From contig NZ_JACHCQ010000011.1 in assembly GCF_014205835.1 (NCBI RefSeq), positions 82,064 through 146,063 on the forward strand: a DNA stretch of 64,000 nt, in the 5' to 3' direction. The notes beneath the pieces were generated by a model. That model made no database searches. It saw nothing but the letters and a program-made list of their open reading frames with translations, and had not been told where the DNA came from. Position 1 is the stretch's first letter. The number at the start of each line of letters is the position of its first letter. This DNA comes from Pedobacter sp. AK013. GTDB taxonomy: Bacteria; Bacteroidota; Bacteroidia; Sphingobacteriales; Sphingobacteriaceae. A program made the translations under genes and the position numbers. Positions 17,887 through 26,774 of this stretch are shown piece after piece.

Positions 17887-19812
17887 CTAGTCTTCAAATT
17901 TCCAGCGAACAAAAGCTTCCATCGCCTCGTATTCTGCAAGTCCGAGTTCATCATAAGCTCTTGCAGTATCACGGTTACGGTCTTCAGCACGTTGCCAGAA
18001 CTCTCTTGAATCGTCGCCAGGGAAAACAGCTTTGTCTTTCTGACTTTGATGTTTAAAGATCGCATTTCTCTTGCGCTCCAGTTCTTGCGGAGAAATTGGA
18101 ACCGCCATTTCTATTTCATAAGTTTCAAACTCATGCCATGCACCGCGGTACATCCATAACCAGCAATCTTGTGCCCAAGCTTCAGTTTTGCGTAAGCGTT
18201 TTAGTGCTTCTAAAATAATTTTGAAACAAACGATATGCGTTCCATGAGGGTCTTCAAAATCACCGGCAGCATAAACCTGCTGAGGTTTAACTTCTTGCAA
18301 TAGCGCCGTTGTGAGTTCGATATCAGCATCAGTTACCGGGTTTTTCTGAACCTTACCGCTTTCGTAGAAAGGAAGTGCCTGGAAATGGATATGGTCATCT
18401 TCTAAACCACAATATCTTGCGCCAGCTATGGCTTCGCCTTTTCTGATGAGCCCTTTAACTGTTTGGATCTCCGGTGTATCGATCTGGTTTGGTTTTTTCT
18501 GCTCTATAAAGGCCCTCATCTTATTATAAAGATCCTTTAATTGCGTATTGTCCATGCCCATTTTCTCTGTGAAGTCTACATTAAACTCTACAAAACGAAG
18601 TGCGTCGTCATCCCATACAGCAGTATTACCTGAGGTTTGATAAGCCACATGTACATCATGTCCCTGATCAACTAGGCGTAGAAAAGTGCCGCCCATCGAG
18701 ATCACATCATCATCCGGGTGAGGGGAGAAAATAATAACTCTCTTCTTAGCTGGTTCAGCTCTTTCCGGACGTTGAGAATCATCAGCGTTCGGTTTGCCTC
18801 CTGGCCAGCCCGTTATGGTGTGCTGTAATTTATTAAAGATATGGATGTTGATATTGTAAACTGGTCCCTTCTCAGTGGCCAGTTGTGCCATACCGTTATT
18901 GTTGTAATCGTCTTCCGTTAATTTTAAGATCGGTTTTTTTAACGTGTTGGCCAACCAGATTACTGCCTTGCGGATCAAAGCATCCGTCCAAACGCAATCT
19001 TTGACTAACCACGGTGTATCAAAACGGGTGAGTTCTGAAGCTGCAGGTACATCAAGGATAAACTCTACATGATCGGATAGTTGAAGGTATGTTGCCGGAA
19101 CCTCGCCTGAAATTTCGCCTTCAACAGCTTTTTTGATAATTGAAGCTTTTTTACGGCTCCAAGCCATTAATATAATTTCTCTTGCTTTGAAAATTGTACC
19201 GATACCCATGGTAATGGCCTTTGTTGGTACAAAAGTTTTCCCACCGAAATCGCGTGCAGCATCACGGCGTGTTAAATCATCTAAAGTAACTAAACGGGTA
19301 CCAGAATTTGGTGCTGAACCTGGCTCGTTAAACCCGATGTGACCTGTACGGCCGATACCTAAAATCTGGATGTCAAGACCACCAAGATCGCCGATTTTCT
19401 TTTCGTATTCCAGGCAGAAAGCCGGAATGTCTTCTAATGCAAGTGTGCCATCAGGAATGTGAACATTTTTTTTATCAATATCGATATGATTGAAAAGGTT
19501 TTCGTTCATAAACGTAACATAACTCTGTGTCGCAGTTGGCGCCATTGGATAATATTCATCCAAGTTAAAAGTAATTACGTTCTTAAAACTCAAGCCCTCT
19601 TCTTTGTGCAGTCTAACCAATTCGGCATAAACTGCAATTGGAGTAACACCTGTTGCTAAGCCCAGTACTGCAGGTGCGTTGTTTGCTTGTTTTGATTTAA
19701 TGAGCTCGGCGATGCGGTGTGCTACATTAATTGAAGCAATTTTTGGATTTTCGAACACGCTTACTGGTAATTTCTCGAAACGTGTCTCCTCCAGTAGATT
19801 TAATCTAGCCAT
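17887..19812 (-). CDS. nagB: Glucosamine-6-phosphate deaminase-like protein fused to a PIG-L deacetylase domain
   Basis: A 641-residue two-domain protein. The N-terminal NagB-like domain (about 10-270) should convert glucosamine-6-phosphate to fructose-6-phosphate and ammonia. It has VLGLATGVTPIAVYAELV, FNLDEYYPM (matching the catalytic Asp72 region) and GIGRTGHIGFNEPGS (His143/Glu148 region). Position 141, Asp in E. coli NagB, is Thr here; other NagB-like lineages also vary at this place. The C-terminal domain (about 375-620) is of the LmbE/PIG-L zinc deacetylase type, with FSPHPDDDVISMGG and EDPHGTHIVC. A deacetylase plus deaminase fusion suggests stepwise handling of N-acetylglucosamine derivatives, but which step the PIG-L part performs is inferred. 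It is divergent from anmK. Confidence 0.88.
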   Translation of the reverse strand: MARLNLLEETRFEKLPVSVFENPKIASINVAHRIAELIKSKQANNAPAVLGLATGVTPIAVYAELVRLHKEEGLSFKNVITFNLDEYYPMAPTATQSYVTFMNENLFNHIDIDKKNVHIPDGTLALEDIPAFCLEYEKKIGDLGGLDIQILGIGRTGHIGFNEPGSAPNSGTRLVTLDDLTRRDAARDFGGKTFVPTKAITMGIGTIFKAREIILMAWSRKKASIIKKAVEGEISGEVPATYLQLSDHVEFILDVPAASELTRFDTPWLVKDCVWTDALIRKAVIWLANTLKKPILKLTEDDYNNNGMAQLATEKGPVYNINIHIFNKLQHTITGWPGGKPNADDSQRPERAEPAKKRVIIFSPHPDDDVISMGGTFLRLVDQGHDVHVAYQTSGNTAVWDDDALRFVEFNVDFTEKMGMDNTQLKDLYNKMRAFIEQKKPNQIDTPEIQTVKGLIRKGEAIAGARYCGLEDDHIHFQALPFYESGKVQKNPVTDADIELTTALLQEVKPQQVYAAGDFEDPHGTHIVCFKIILEALKRLRKTEAWAQDCWLWMYRGAWHEFETYEIEMAVPISPQELERKRNAIFKHQSQKDKAVFPGDDSREFWQRAEDRNRDTARAYDELGLAEYEAMEAFVRWKFED

Positions 19813-19931
19813 TTTTTTTATATGGATTTTAATGTACGGAGCAGTAAATATAGAGAGTTATGCCCAATTTGTAACAAAGGTTATTTACTTTTATTGCAAG
19901 TATTTATATAAAATTCGATTAGAGGGGCAGA

Positions 19932-19941
19932 CAAACGTTTG
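19932..19941. promoter_or_regulatory. Candidate LacI-type operator between nagB-like gene and anmK
   Basis: CAAACGTTTG is a perfect 10-base palindrome with the central CG and AANCGNTT core of LacI-family operators. It lies 23 bases before the anmK start, in the only promoter region shared by the divergent amino-sugar genes. Confidence 0.45.
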
Positions 19942-19964
19942 ATCTTTTTAAGATAAAAACCAAT

Positions 19965-21161
19965 ATGAACACACAGATTGAAAAGTTGTATTCGAAAGCA
20001 GGGAAATCAGAACGTTTTATTATCGGCTTAATGAGTGGAACTTCTATGGATGGGCTTGATATTGCGTTATGCTCAGTTAAGGGAAGTGGGGCAGGCACCA
20101 ACATTCAGGTGCTGAAATTTAAAACCGGCGATTATACTGATGATTTCAGGGCGAAAATAAAGGCTGTATTTTCTAAAAAAGAAGTAGACCTGCAACTGGT
20201 GTGCCTGATGAACGAGCATATTGCAAATACCCATGCGCAGCTCATAAACGAAGCACTAAAAGAGTGGGGTGTCCGAAATGAAGAGGTTGATTTTATTGCG
20301 AGCCATGGACAAACGATTTTCCACGCACCAAAATCTTTGCATCAACTGGCCGATTATCCTAATGGTACACTACAGATTGGTGATGGCGACCATATTGCCA
20401 TTAAAACAGGAATTATTACGCTTTCTGATTTTAGGCAGAAACATTTGGCTGCAGGCGGGGAAGGCGCACCTTTAGCGGTTTATGGCGATTACCTGATATT
20501 TTCGGAGGCCGGAGAAGACCGCATAATGCTGAACATTGGAGGTATAGCAAATTTCACTTACTTGCCAGGGAGTACCGATGCCAGTGAAATTTTTTCGACG
20601 GATGTTGGTCCCGGCAATACTTTGATGGACCAGTATATGCAGAAATATTTTAATCAATTTTACGATAAAAATGCTGCTGTTGCTTTGGCTGGTGAATTTA
20701 ATCCCCGTCTATTATCTGCATTGTTAAATTGCAGCTTTTTCGATTTGGATTTTCCTAAAACTACTGGGCCTGAATTGTTTAACCTGGAATATTTAATAGA
20801 GGCCCAAGAGCAATCTTCAACAACAGCGCTTGGTAAAGAAGATGTAATGGCCACCTTATGTCATTTTTCTGCAGAAACCATTGCAAATGCGATAAAACGT
20901 TGTTTTGGCGATGAGGCCAAAGCGCAAATTTTTATGAGCGGTGGGGGGATGCACAATCCGCTGCTTGTTCAGCTTCTTCAGAGCAAACTGCCTTTTTGCA
21001 AATTCCTAACAACGGCAGATTTAAATATTAATCCCGATGCTAAGGAAGCTGTTTTGTTTGTCGTTTTGGCCAACGAAGCGCTCTGTGGTAAACCAATAGA
21101 CTTTGGCAATAGGCAAGGCGTGCCTTCGGTTTGCATGGGTAAAATCAGTTTACCAGCCTAA
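19965..21161 (+). CDS. anmK: Anhydro-N-acetylmuramic acid kinase
   Basis: Cleaves the 1,6-anhydro ring of anhydro-MurNAc and phosphorylates it to MurNAc-6-phosphate during cell wall recycling or use of peptidoglycan fragments. The 398-residue cytoplasmic protein has the signature FIIGLMSGTSMDGLDIALC near residue 18, DFIASHGQTIFHAP, GDGDHIAIKTGI, IMLNIGGIANFTYLPG and STDVGPGNTLMDQYM, then GGGMHNPLLVQLL near the C-terminus. Length fits the family (about 370-400). It is divergent from the NagB-like gene, and the first susC follows after 113 bases. That arrangement supports a locus for peptidoglycan-derived amino sugars. Confidence 0.93.
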   Translation: MNTQIEKLYSKAGKSERFIIGLMSGTSMDGLDIALCSVKGSGAGTNIQVLKFKTGDYTDDFRAKIKAVFSKKEVDLQLVCLMNEHIANTHAQLINEALKEWGVRNEEVDFIASHGQTIFHAPKSLHQLADYPNGTLQIGDGDHIAIKTGIITLSDFRQKHLAAGGEGAPLAVYGDYLIFSEAGEDRIMLNIGGIANFTYLPGSTDASEIFSTDVGPGNTLMDQYMQKYFNQFYDKNAAVALAGEFNPRLLSALLNCSFFDLDFPKTTGPELFNLEYLIEAQEQSSTTALGKEDVMATLCHFSAETIANAIKRCFGDEAKAQIFMSGGGMHNPLLVQLLQSKLPFCKFLTTADLNINPDAKEAVLFVVLANEALCGKPIDFGNRQGVPSVCMGKISLPA

Positions 21162-21274
21162 TAAAATGCAGTTGTTTTACAGATTGTAAACCAGTTTGTA
21201 TCTGTTAAAAATTTGGTTTGTGTGGTATTTTGTTTAATTTGTTTTAAACTAATCTTCTAACAAAACCAAATTTT

Positions 21275-24200
21275 ATGGAAAAAAGTTACCTAAAATGGTC
21301 ACCAGGATTCTTCGCAATTTTGTTGATCCCATTTCTGCTGCTCTTATCTAAAGGGGTGGCACAGGCACAAAACAAACGGTATACCATAAGTGGTAAGGTT
21401 ACCGATGCGGCAAATAACAGTCCTGTCCCCGGCGCTGTAGTAAAAATTATCAATACAAATCTTGTAACAAGCACGAGTTCGGGCGGAATGTATAGCTTTT
21501 CGGTTGATTTAGCGCCTGGTAAATACCAGATCCAGATTTCTTTTATCGGTTTTAAATCAAATATCGAAACTGTAACACTTGGTGAGAATACCACGGTTCA
21601 GGCAAATAGTGCTTTGAGTGGCGATGCAGTGGGGCTCGATGAGGTAATTGTTACCGGAACATCGCAGGGAACCACCCGTAAACAGCTCGGTAGTTATGTG
21701 AGTACGGTAAAAGGTGATGATTTAAATAAAGCACCGAGTGGAAATGCACTGGCCTCATTACAAGGTAAAACACCTGGAGCGCAAATCAGCCAAAATTCTG
21801 GAGATCCGGCAGGAGGGATTTCTGTTCGATTGAGAGGTGTAAGCTCTGTTAACTCCTCTTCGGAGCCGCTATACATTATCGATGGAGTAATTGTAAATAA
21901 TTCTACAACCCGGGTAACCAATACTTCAGGAAATTATGATAACATTAATAATGGAGTGCAGGTTGGAAATATTGGTCAGAACAGAATGGTTGATATTAGT
22001 CCGTCTGATATTGATCATATTGAGGTTTTAAATGGTGCGGCAGCTGCGGCCATTTATGGATCGAGAGCAAATGCAGGGGTAATCCAGATTTTTACCAAGA
22101 GGGGTAAAACTGGCGAGCCGCAGGTGAGTTTCAGTACCAGTTTAACCATTAGTGAGTTGCGCAAACAAATTGATGTCAATCAATCGCCAGCAAAGTTTGG
22201 AGGACCAACAGATGGGCCAACTGCACAAACTCAGGATGTATTATCCCCTGCATTAATCACAACAACTCCGGTAACCAGGTATAATTACCAGGATTATATT
22301 TTCAGGACAGGCATTGGAACAGATAACTCCGCTTCTGTTTCAGGTGGAAACGATAATACCAAGTTTTACACATCGGTCGGATATTTTTCAAATCAAGGAA
22401 TTATAAAGAATACAGATTTTAAAAGAATGAACTTTAGGGCGAATCTGGATCAAAAAATTAATAACTGGGCTAAAATGACAGCCGGATTTAATTACGTACA
22501 CAGCGATGCCAATGAAAAACCAGATGGAAATTCATTCTTTTCGCCGATGAACTCAGTCACTATTATTGGTAATTTTCACGATATTTTTGCCCGCGATATA
22601 CTAGGTAACTTACAGGCTGTTGGCGAAAGAGGTCGTGTAAATCCAGTATCGGTTATCGAAGATATTAAACAACGTGAGTTTACTAACCGCATCATTGGCA
22701 ATCTTGGCTTAAAGCTTAATCCGGTAAAAAACCTGACTATCGATTATACCATGGGGGTTGATAATTCGATCCAAAATGGTACCACCTTTATTCCGCCATT
22801 TACTTATAATGTGAGTACAGGTTTTTATGGTGGAGGTGCTAGCTTAGATCCATCGTTAAATGGTTATGCCAGTGCGGCAAATGCTACTACAACGTTGTTT
22901 AATAATGAATTGAATTTTACCTACGATGCAAAAATATCTGATCTGTTGGGTTCGACAACGCAGTTGGGCGGATCATATCAATATCAGAAAGATTTGTTCA
23001 GTTTGTTAAATGGCAGGGGCCTTGCTCCACTTATTCAAACTGTAAATGGTGCCAGTACGATATTGCCAAACAATGATAGCCGTTCGGAATTTTCTATTAG
23101 TGGAGCATACCTGCAACAGAACTTCAAATATAAAGATCACCTCTTTGTAACAGGAGCTATCAGGGTCGATCAATCAACTGTTTTTGGTGAGGGTAATGGA
23201 ACACAGTTTTATCCAAAAGCAAATGTAAGTTATGTTTTGTCGTCTGCTAACTACTGGAAGGATCTTGGCGTATCCTCATGGTGGAACGCGTTTAAACTTC
23301 GGGCAGCGTATGGCGAATCGGGTAATTTAACAGGTATTGGTGCTTACGATCGTTTTAACGTGTATTTGCCAAGCGCGTTAAATAGTAAAACATCACTGGC
23401 ATCTAGCAGCACATTGGCTAATAACGATGTTAAGCCAGAACGGCAAAAAGAGTTGGAATTAGGTACGGATATGTCATTTTTTAACAATCGTTTGGGCCTA
23501 ACATTTAGCTGGTACAATAAAAGCGTTAAAGATCTTTTATTAGGAGTGGTAATTGCACCAACAACAGGATATTCCAGCCTTTTAGATAATATCGGGGGAT
23601 CACTTAAGAACAAAGGGATAGAGCTTATGCTTACAGGCGTGCCATTAAAAACCCAGGATTTTACCTGGACCACTACTGTAATTTATAATAGAAACCGAAA
23701 TAAAATTATCGGATCTGGCGCGCAGCGTTTAATCAATACCAACGCAGGGGCGCCAGTTTCTATAACAGATGGGTATCCTGTCGGTGTTTTTTATGGTACT
23801 TTTTTTGCCAGAAATGCCGATGGAAGTTTATTAACCAATGCGCAGGGGATTCCATTAACAGAAAGAGGTGTTCAAAAATCGCCAACGGAATATAGTGTAC
23901 AACGCGATGCAAATGGATTGCCTACAGGAGATCCTCTACGTAAGGTTCTTGGTGATCCAAACCCAGGTTATACCGGATCATTTGTGAACGATTTTACTTA
24001 TAAAAAGTTAAGCTTACACATTCAGTTGGATGCTGTACAGGGCGGAGATGTATGGAACGCCGATTGGAGAACCCGCCAGGGTGTAGGCAATGGAAAAATT
24101 GCCGAAGCAGAGCAAATGGGCCAATTGCCTAGAGGTTATGTAGCAGGCGCATACAATGTAGAAGAATGGCGTATTGATGATGGTTCTTTTGTGAAATTAA

Positions 24201-24415
24201 GAGAAATTTCTCTGAGCTATAATATCGGTAAGGTAAAGTTTGTTAAAAATCTCACCGTGAATATTAGTGGTAGAAATCTGGTTTCGTGGGATAATTACAA
24301 GGGCTATGATCCAGAACTGAACGCAGGTGGACAATCTACAATTTTAAGAAACATAGATTTTGGTGCGGTGCCGATTCCACGTACATTTTCCTTTGGATTA
24401 CAAGCTAAGTTCTAA
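21275..24415 (+). CDS. SusC/RagA-type TonB-dependent outer-membrane transporter 1
   Basis: A 1046-residue outer-membrane importer for oligosaccharides or similar ligands, powered through TonB. A signal peptide (about 1-32, ending VAQAQ) precedes a carboxypeptidase-regulatory-like beta domain (about 36-112). The TonB box-like LDEVIVTG (121-128) starts the plug (about 130-260, with IDGVIVNN and EVLNGAAAAAIYGSRANAGVIQIFTK). The barrel fills the rest and ends in Phe (FSFGLQAKF). It forms a pair with the SusD gene 26 bases downstream. It lacks the TGCG-box upstream region of transporters 2 and 3 and is more divergent from them, so its regulation is probably different. The ligand is inferred from anmK/nagB context only. 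Confidence 0.93.
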   Translation: MEKSYLKWSPGFFAILLIPFLLLLSKGVAQAQNKRYTISGKVTDAANNSPVPGAVVKIINTNLVTSTSSGGMYSFSVDLAPGKYQIQISFIGFKSNIETVTLGENTTVQANSALSGDAVGLDEVIVTGTSQGTTRKQLGSYVSTVKGDDLNKAPSGNALASLQGKTPGAQISQNSGDPAGGISVRLRGVSSVNSSSEPLYIIDGVIVNNSTTRVTNTSGNYDNINNGVQVGNIGQNRMVDISPSDIDHIEVLNGAAAAAIYGSRANAGVIQIFTKRGKTGEPQVSFSTSLTISELRKQIDVNQSPAKFGGPTDGPTAQTQDVLSPALITTTPVTRYNYQDYIFRTGIGTDNSASVSGGNDNTKFYTSVGYFSNQGIIKNTDFKRMNFRANLDQKINNWAKMTAGFNYVHSDANEKPDGNSFFSPMNSVTIIGNFHDIFARDILGNLQAVGERGRVNPVSVIEDIKQREFTNRIIGNLGLKLNPVKNLTIDYTMGVDNSIQNGTTFIPPFTYNVSTGFYGGGASLDPSLNGYASAANATTTLFNNELNFTYDAKISDLLGSTTQLGGSYQYQKDLFSLLNGRGLAPLIQTVNGASTILPNNDSRSEFSISGAYLQQNFKYKDHLFVTGAIRVDQSTVFGEGNGTQFYPKANVSYVLSSANYWKDLGVSSWWNAFKLRAAYGESGNLTGIGAYDRFNVYLPSALNSKTSLASSSTLANNDVKPERQKELELGTDMSFFNNRLGLTFSWYNKSVKDLLLGVVIAPTTGYSSLLDNIGGSLKNKGIELMLTGVPLKTQDFTWTTTVIYNRNRNKIIGSGAQRLINTNAGAPVSITDGYPVGVFYGTFFARNADGSLLTNAQGIPLTERGVQKSPTEYSVQRDANGLPTGDPLRKVLGDPNPGYTGSFVNDFTYKKLSLHIQLDAVQGGDVWNADWRTRQGVGNGKIAEAEQMGQLPRGYVAGAYNVEEWRIDDGSFVKLREISLSYNIGKVKFVKNLTVNISGRNLVSWDNYKGYDPELNAGGQSTILRNIDFGAVPIPRTFSFGLQAKF

Positions 24416-24441
24416 TCATTGAAAAAATAAATTATATCAAG

Positions 24442-25749
24442 ATGAAAAATTCAAGATCAAAAAATATTCACTACATATTTTTCTTTGCACTCGCCGTTTC
24501 ACTGGTTGCCTGCAAAAAGGAATATTTAAACCCTAATGGAGCTGTAGCGGATGATGTGCTCCTTTCAACAAGAGGCTTGACGGGAATTACGGTTGGCCTT
24601 CAGAAAAATTTCTCTACAACTAGGGCAGGACTTCTGTATGCCGCAATTACAGTAAATGGTATCACTACGAACGAGTTAATTTCTGTTAATACAGGCAATA
24701 CCAATGAAGATCGCTTAATGACGGGAGGTGTGCAGGTAGATGGTACAAATTCGGTATTGCTCAATGTTTGGACCAGTTCAAACAAAATCATTTTTGATGC
24801 AGATAATGTGATTAATAATGCCACTAAACTTGCTGATAAAGGTTTGGCCTCAGGCTTAATTGCACATGCCAGTATTTTTAAAGCACTGGCTTTGGGTAAT
24901 TTGTCGGAATTTTGGGAAAAAGTTCCGGCAGGAACCGGTCAGAATGTAACTTTTATGACAAGGGCAGAAGGTTTTAACAAGGCAATTGCCACTATTGATA
25001 ATGCCTTGACTTTGATTGCAGCAAATCCAATTAGCACCTCTTTTTTGAGTAATATACCTGTGGGAGTAGATATTCCGAATACATTAAATGCATTAAAAGC
25101 ACGTTACGCCTTGTTTGCTGGCAATTATGCTCTTGCCTTAAGTAGTGCCAACGCTGTTGATTTAACCAAGAGGTCAGCACTGACTTACGACGCGCAAAAT
25201 TTAAATCCAATTTTCGAAGTCGCTACCTCCACCAATAATGTAATTCAACCTAAAAATATCAACTTAGGGCAAACTGGTGTTAATATTCCAGATGTAGGCG
25301 ATGCAAGAATTCCTTTTTATACCGTAATTAATACTACCGTGCGAATTAATGGTTTTGGCGCTGCTAGCTTAACATCGATTCCTGTTTATCTGCCTGGTGA
25401 AATGACTTTAATTAAAGCGGAAGCCTTTGCTCGGCAGTCTACTCCTGATCTGACAGCCTCATTAGCTGAGCTGAATAAGGTGGTAACGCGTCCGTCAACA
25501 GGCAATGCACTCGATGCAAACTACGGAATGGGAGCAGGCTTGCCTGCCTTAACAGGTAGCTATACACAACAACAGCTTTTAGATCTGATTTACAAGCACC
25601 GTTGCATCGAGCTCTTTATGTCTGGGCTAAAACTTGAGGATATGAGAAGGTTTAATCAGCCCTTAGCTGATCGCAGGCGTAATTTCTTTCCTTATCCTTT
25701 TGCAGAAAGAGATAACAATACCAACACCCCTGCTGATCCAGGCTTTTAG
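24442..25749 (+). CDS. SusD/RagB-type surface lipoprotein 1
   Basis: The glycan-binding lid of transporter 1, held at the cell surface by a lipid anchor. The 435-residue protein has a lipoprotein signal ending VSLVACKKEYLNP with Cys near residue 24. An alpha-helical TPR-like scaffold follows, and the C-terminal family motif LDLIYKHRCIELFMSGLKLEDMRRFNQPL. It is shorter than the other three SusD proteins here (531-550), which may mean a smaller ligand platform. The gene is 26 bases from susC1 and ends at a strong bidirectional terminator. Confidence 0.9.
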   Translation: MKNSRSKNIHYIFFFALAVSLVACKKEYLNPNGAVADDVLLSTRGLTGITVGLQKNFSTTRAGLLYAAITVNGITTNELISVNTGNTNEDRLMTGGVQVDGTNSVLLNVWTSSNKIIFDADNVINNATKLADKGLASGLIAHASIFKALALGNLSEFWEKVPAGTGQNVTFMTRAEGFNKAIATIDNALTLIAANPISTSFLSNIPVGVDIPNTLNALKARYALFAGNYALALSSANAVDLTKRSALTYDAQNLNPIFEVATSTNNVIQPKNINLGQTGVNIPDVGDARIPFYTVINTTVRINGFGAASLTSIPVYLPGEMTLIKAEAFARQSTPDLTASLAELNKVVTRPSTGNALDANYGMGAGLPALTGSYTQQQLLDLIYKHRCIELFMSGLKLEDMRRFNQPLADRRRNFFPYPFAERDNNTNTPADPGF

Positions 25750-25751
25750 CT

Positions 25752-25784
25752 AAAAAAAGTCCCGATTTTCATCGGGACTTTTTT
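25752..25784. terminator. Bidirectional terminator between SusD1 and the DeoR regulator
   Basis: Arms AGTCCCGAT and ATCGGGACT flank TTTC, with an A run before and a T run after, so it serves both converging genes. Confidence 0.92.
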
Positions 25785-26529
25785 ATAAAATATTCAATTC
25801 CTTTTCTTTGTAGTGGGAAAGCGATTCGTGTTCAATATCCAACTCCGTTATTAGGTAGCTGATACTTTCTATCGGGCAAACCCTTAACCGTAGAGCAATA
25901 TCCAATTTCTCGGAAATGCAAAGTACCGCTGTTTTTTTTGCACAGGCCAACATGGCTTTTTTAAGTTGGTTAATTTCCCAGTAGGTATCGGTTAAGCCCT
26001 CATCGGGGTGGATGGCACTGGTGCCCATCAGGCATAAATCAGCCTTAATTTCCGATAACTGTGTAATTACTTGTCCACCGTAAGTTACCTGCGAGTTTTT
26101 AGAAAACAGGCCGCCAATCAAAATCACTTCAATGTTGTTGTATTTGGCCAGTTCTACTGCCACCAGCGGACTAATGGTAAAAAAAGTAGCCGATAATCCT
26201 TGAGGAAGTAGTTTTACAAACTCTAAAATGGTAGTTCCGCCACCCGTTAAAACTACCATGCCATCCTTTATTAGCCGAACAGCTTTTTTGCCGATAGTGA
26301 TTTTACTATCGCGGGCATATACGGTGCTATCGTCAAAAGAACTGTGGTACGATTTGGATAAAGCGCCCCCATGGACCTTGTAAAGCAGGTTTTCGTCAAC
26401 GAGTTCTTGTAAATCTCTTCTGATGGTATCTTCAGAAACATTAAGTAGTTGAACCAAATCCGATGTAAGCACGCGGTTGTGCAGATTGATCTGGCGCATG
26501 ATGAAATCGTGGCGTTCTTTTTTCAGCAT
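25783..26529 (-). CDS. DeoR/GlpR-family transcriptional regulator
   Basis: A 248-residue regulator. The N-terminal helix-turn-helix (about 6-58) has the DeoR signature TSDLVQLLNVSEDTIRRDLQELVDENLLYKVHGGAL. The C-terminal sugar-phosphate sensor domain (about 75-235) has IGKKAVRLIKDGMVVLTGGGTTILEF, where the GGGTT loop binds phosphosugar, and SAIHPDEGLTDTYWEINQLKKAML. Such proteins usually repress and are released by a phosphorylated sugar. It is divergent from susC2, and phased TGCG boxes lie in the shared region, 57 bases from its start. I infer that it controls susC2, susC3 and itself. Confidence 0.92.
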   Translation of the reverse strand: MLKKERHDFIMRQINLHNRVLTSDLVQLLNVSEDTIRRDLQELVDENLLYKVHGGALSKSYHSSFDDSTVYARDSKITIGKKAVRLIKDGMVVLTGGGTTILEFVKLLPQGLSATFFTISPLVAVELAKYNNIEVILIGGLFSKNSQVTYGGQVITQLSEIKADLCLMGTSAIHPDEGLTDTYWEINQLKKAMLACAKKTAVLCISEKLDIALRLRVCPIESISYLITELDIEHESLSHYKEKELNIL

Positions 26530-26585
26530 ATATATCGTTTCTGGTTTTAAGCGAAAGTATAAAAGATTTTTAAATTTTCTATATG

Positions 26586-26610
26586 TTGCGTGTATTTGCG
26601 TGTTTTTGCA
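26586..26610. promoter_or_regulatory. Phased TGCG-box operator candidate, site 1 of susC2
   Basis: TTGCG at 26586 and 26596 and TTGCA at 26606 are spaced exactly 10 bases, one helical turn. A matching three-box site lies at 32351..32375 before susC3. It lies between the divergent DeoR gene and susC2. Direct-repeat operators are known for DeoR-family proteins; the assignment is inferred. Confidence 0.55.
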
Positions 26611-26673
26611 ATAAAATATTGTTTGGTTGTCTGATAAATCTTGCCTATTTGTTTTTTTATGTCAAAAACATTC

Positions 26674-26715
26674 ATGATATTTACTTAACTAAGATCAAAA
26701 ATGCGTGAATTTGCG
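26674..26715 (+). promoter_or_regulatory. Shared promoter-like box and operator site 2 of susC2
   Basis: ATGATATTTACTTAA (26674-26688) is followed after 12 bases by ATGCG (26701) and TTGCG (26711), again 10 bases apart. The identical 15-base box is found before susC3 at 32438. The box is near 85 bases upstream of the start and may contain the -7 region, although it does not match TAnnTTTG well. Confidence 0.5.
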
Positions 26716-26774
26716 TTTTTGATAAACTGGAAACAAACAACAACCTCAGTAACCAACTTTCTTACTAACAAATT

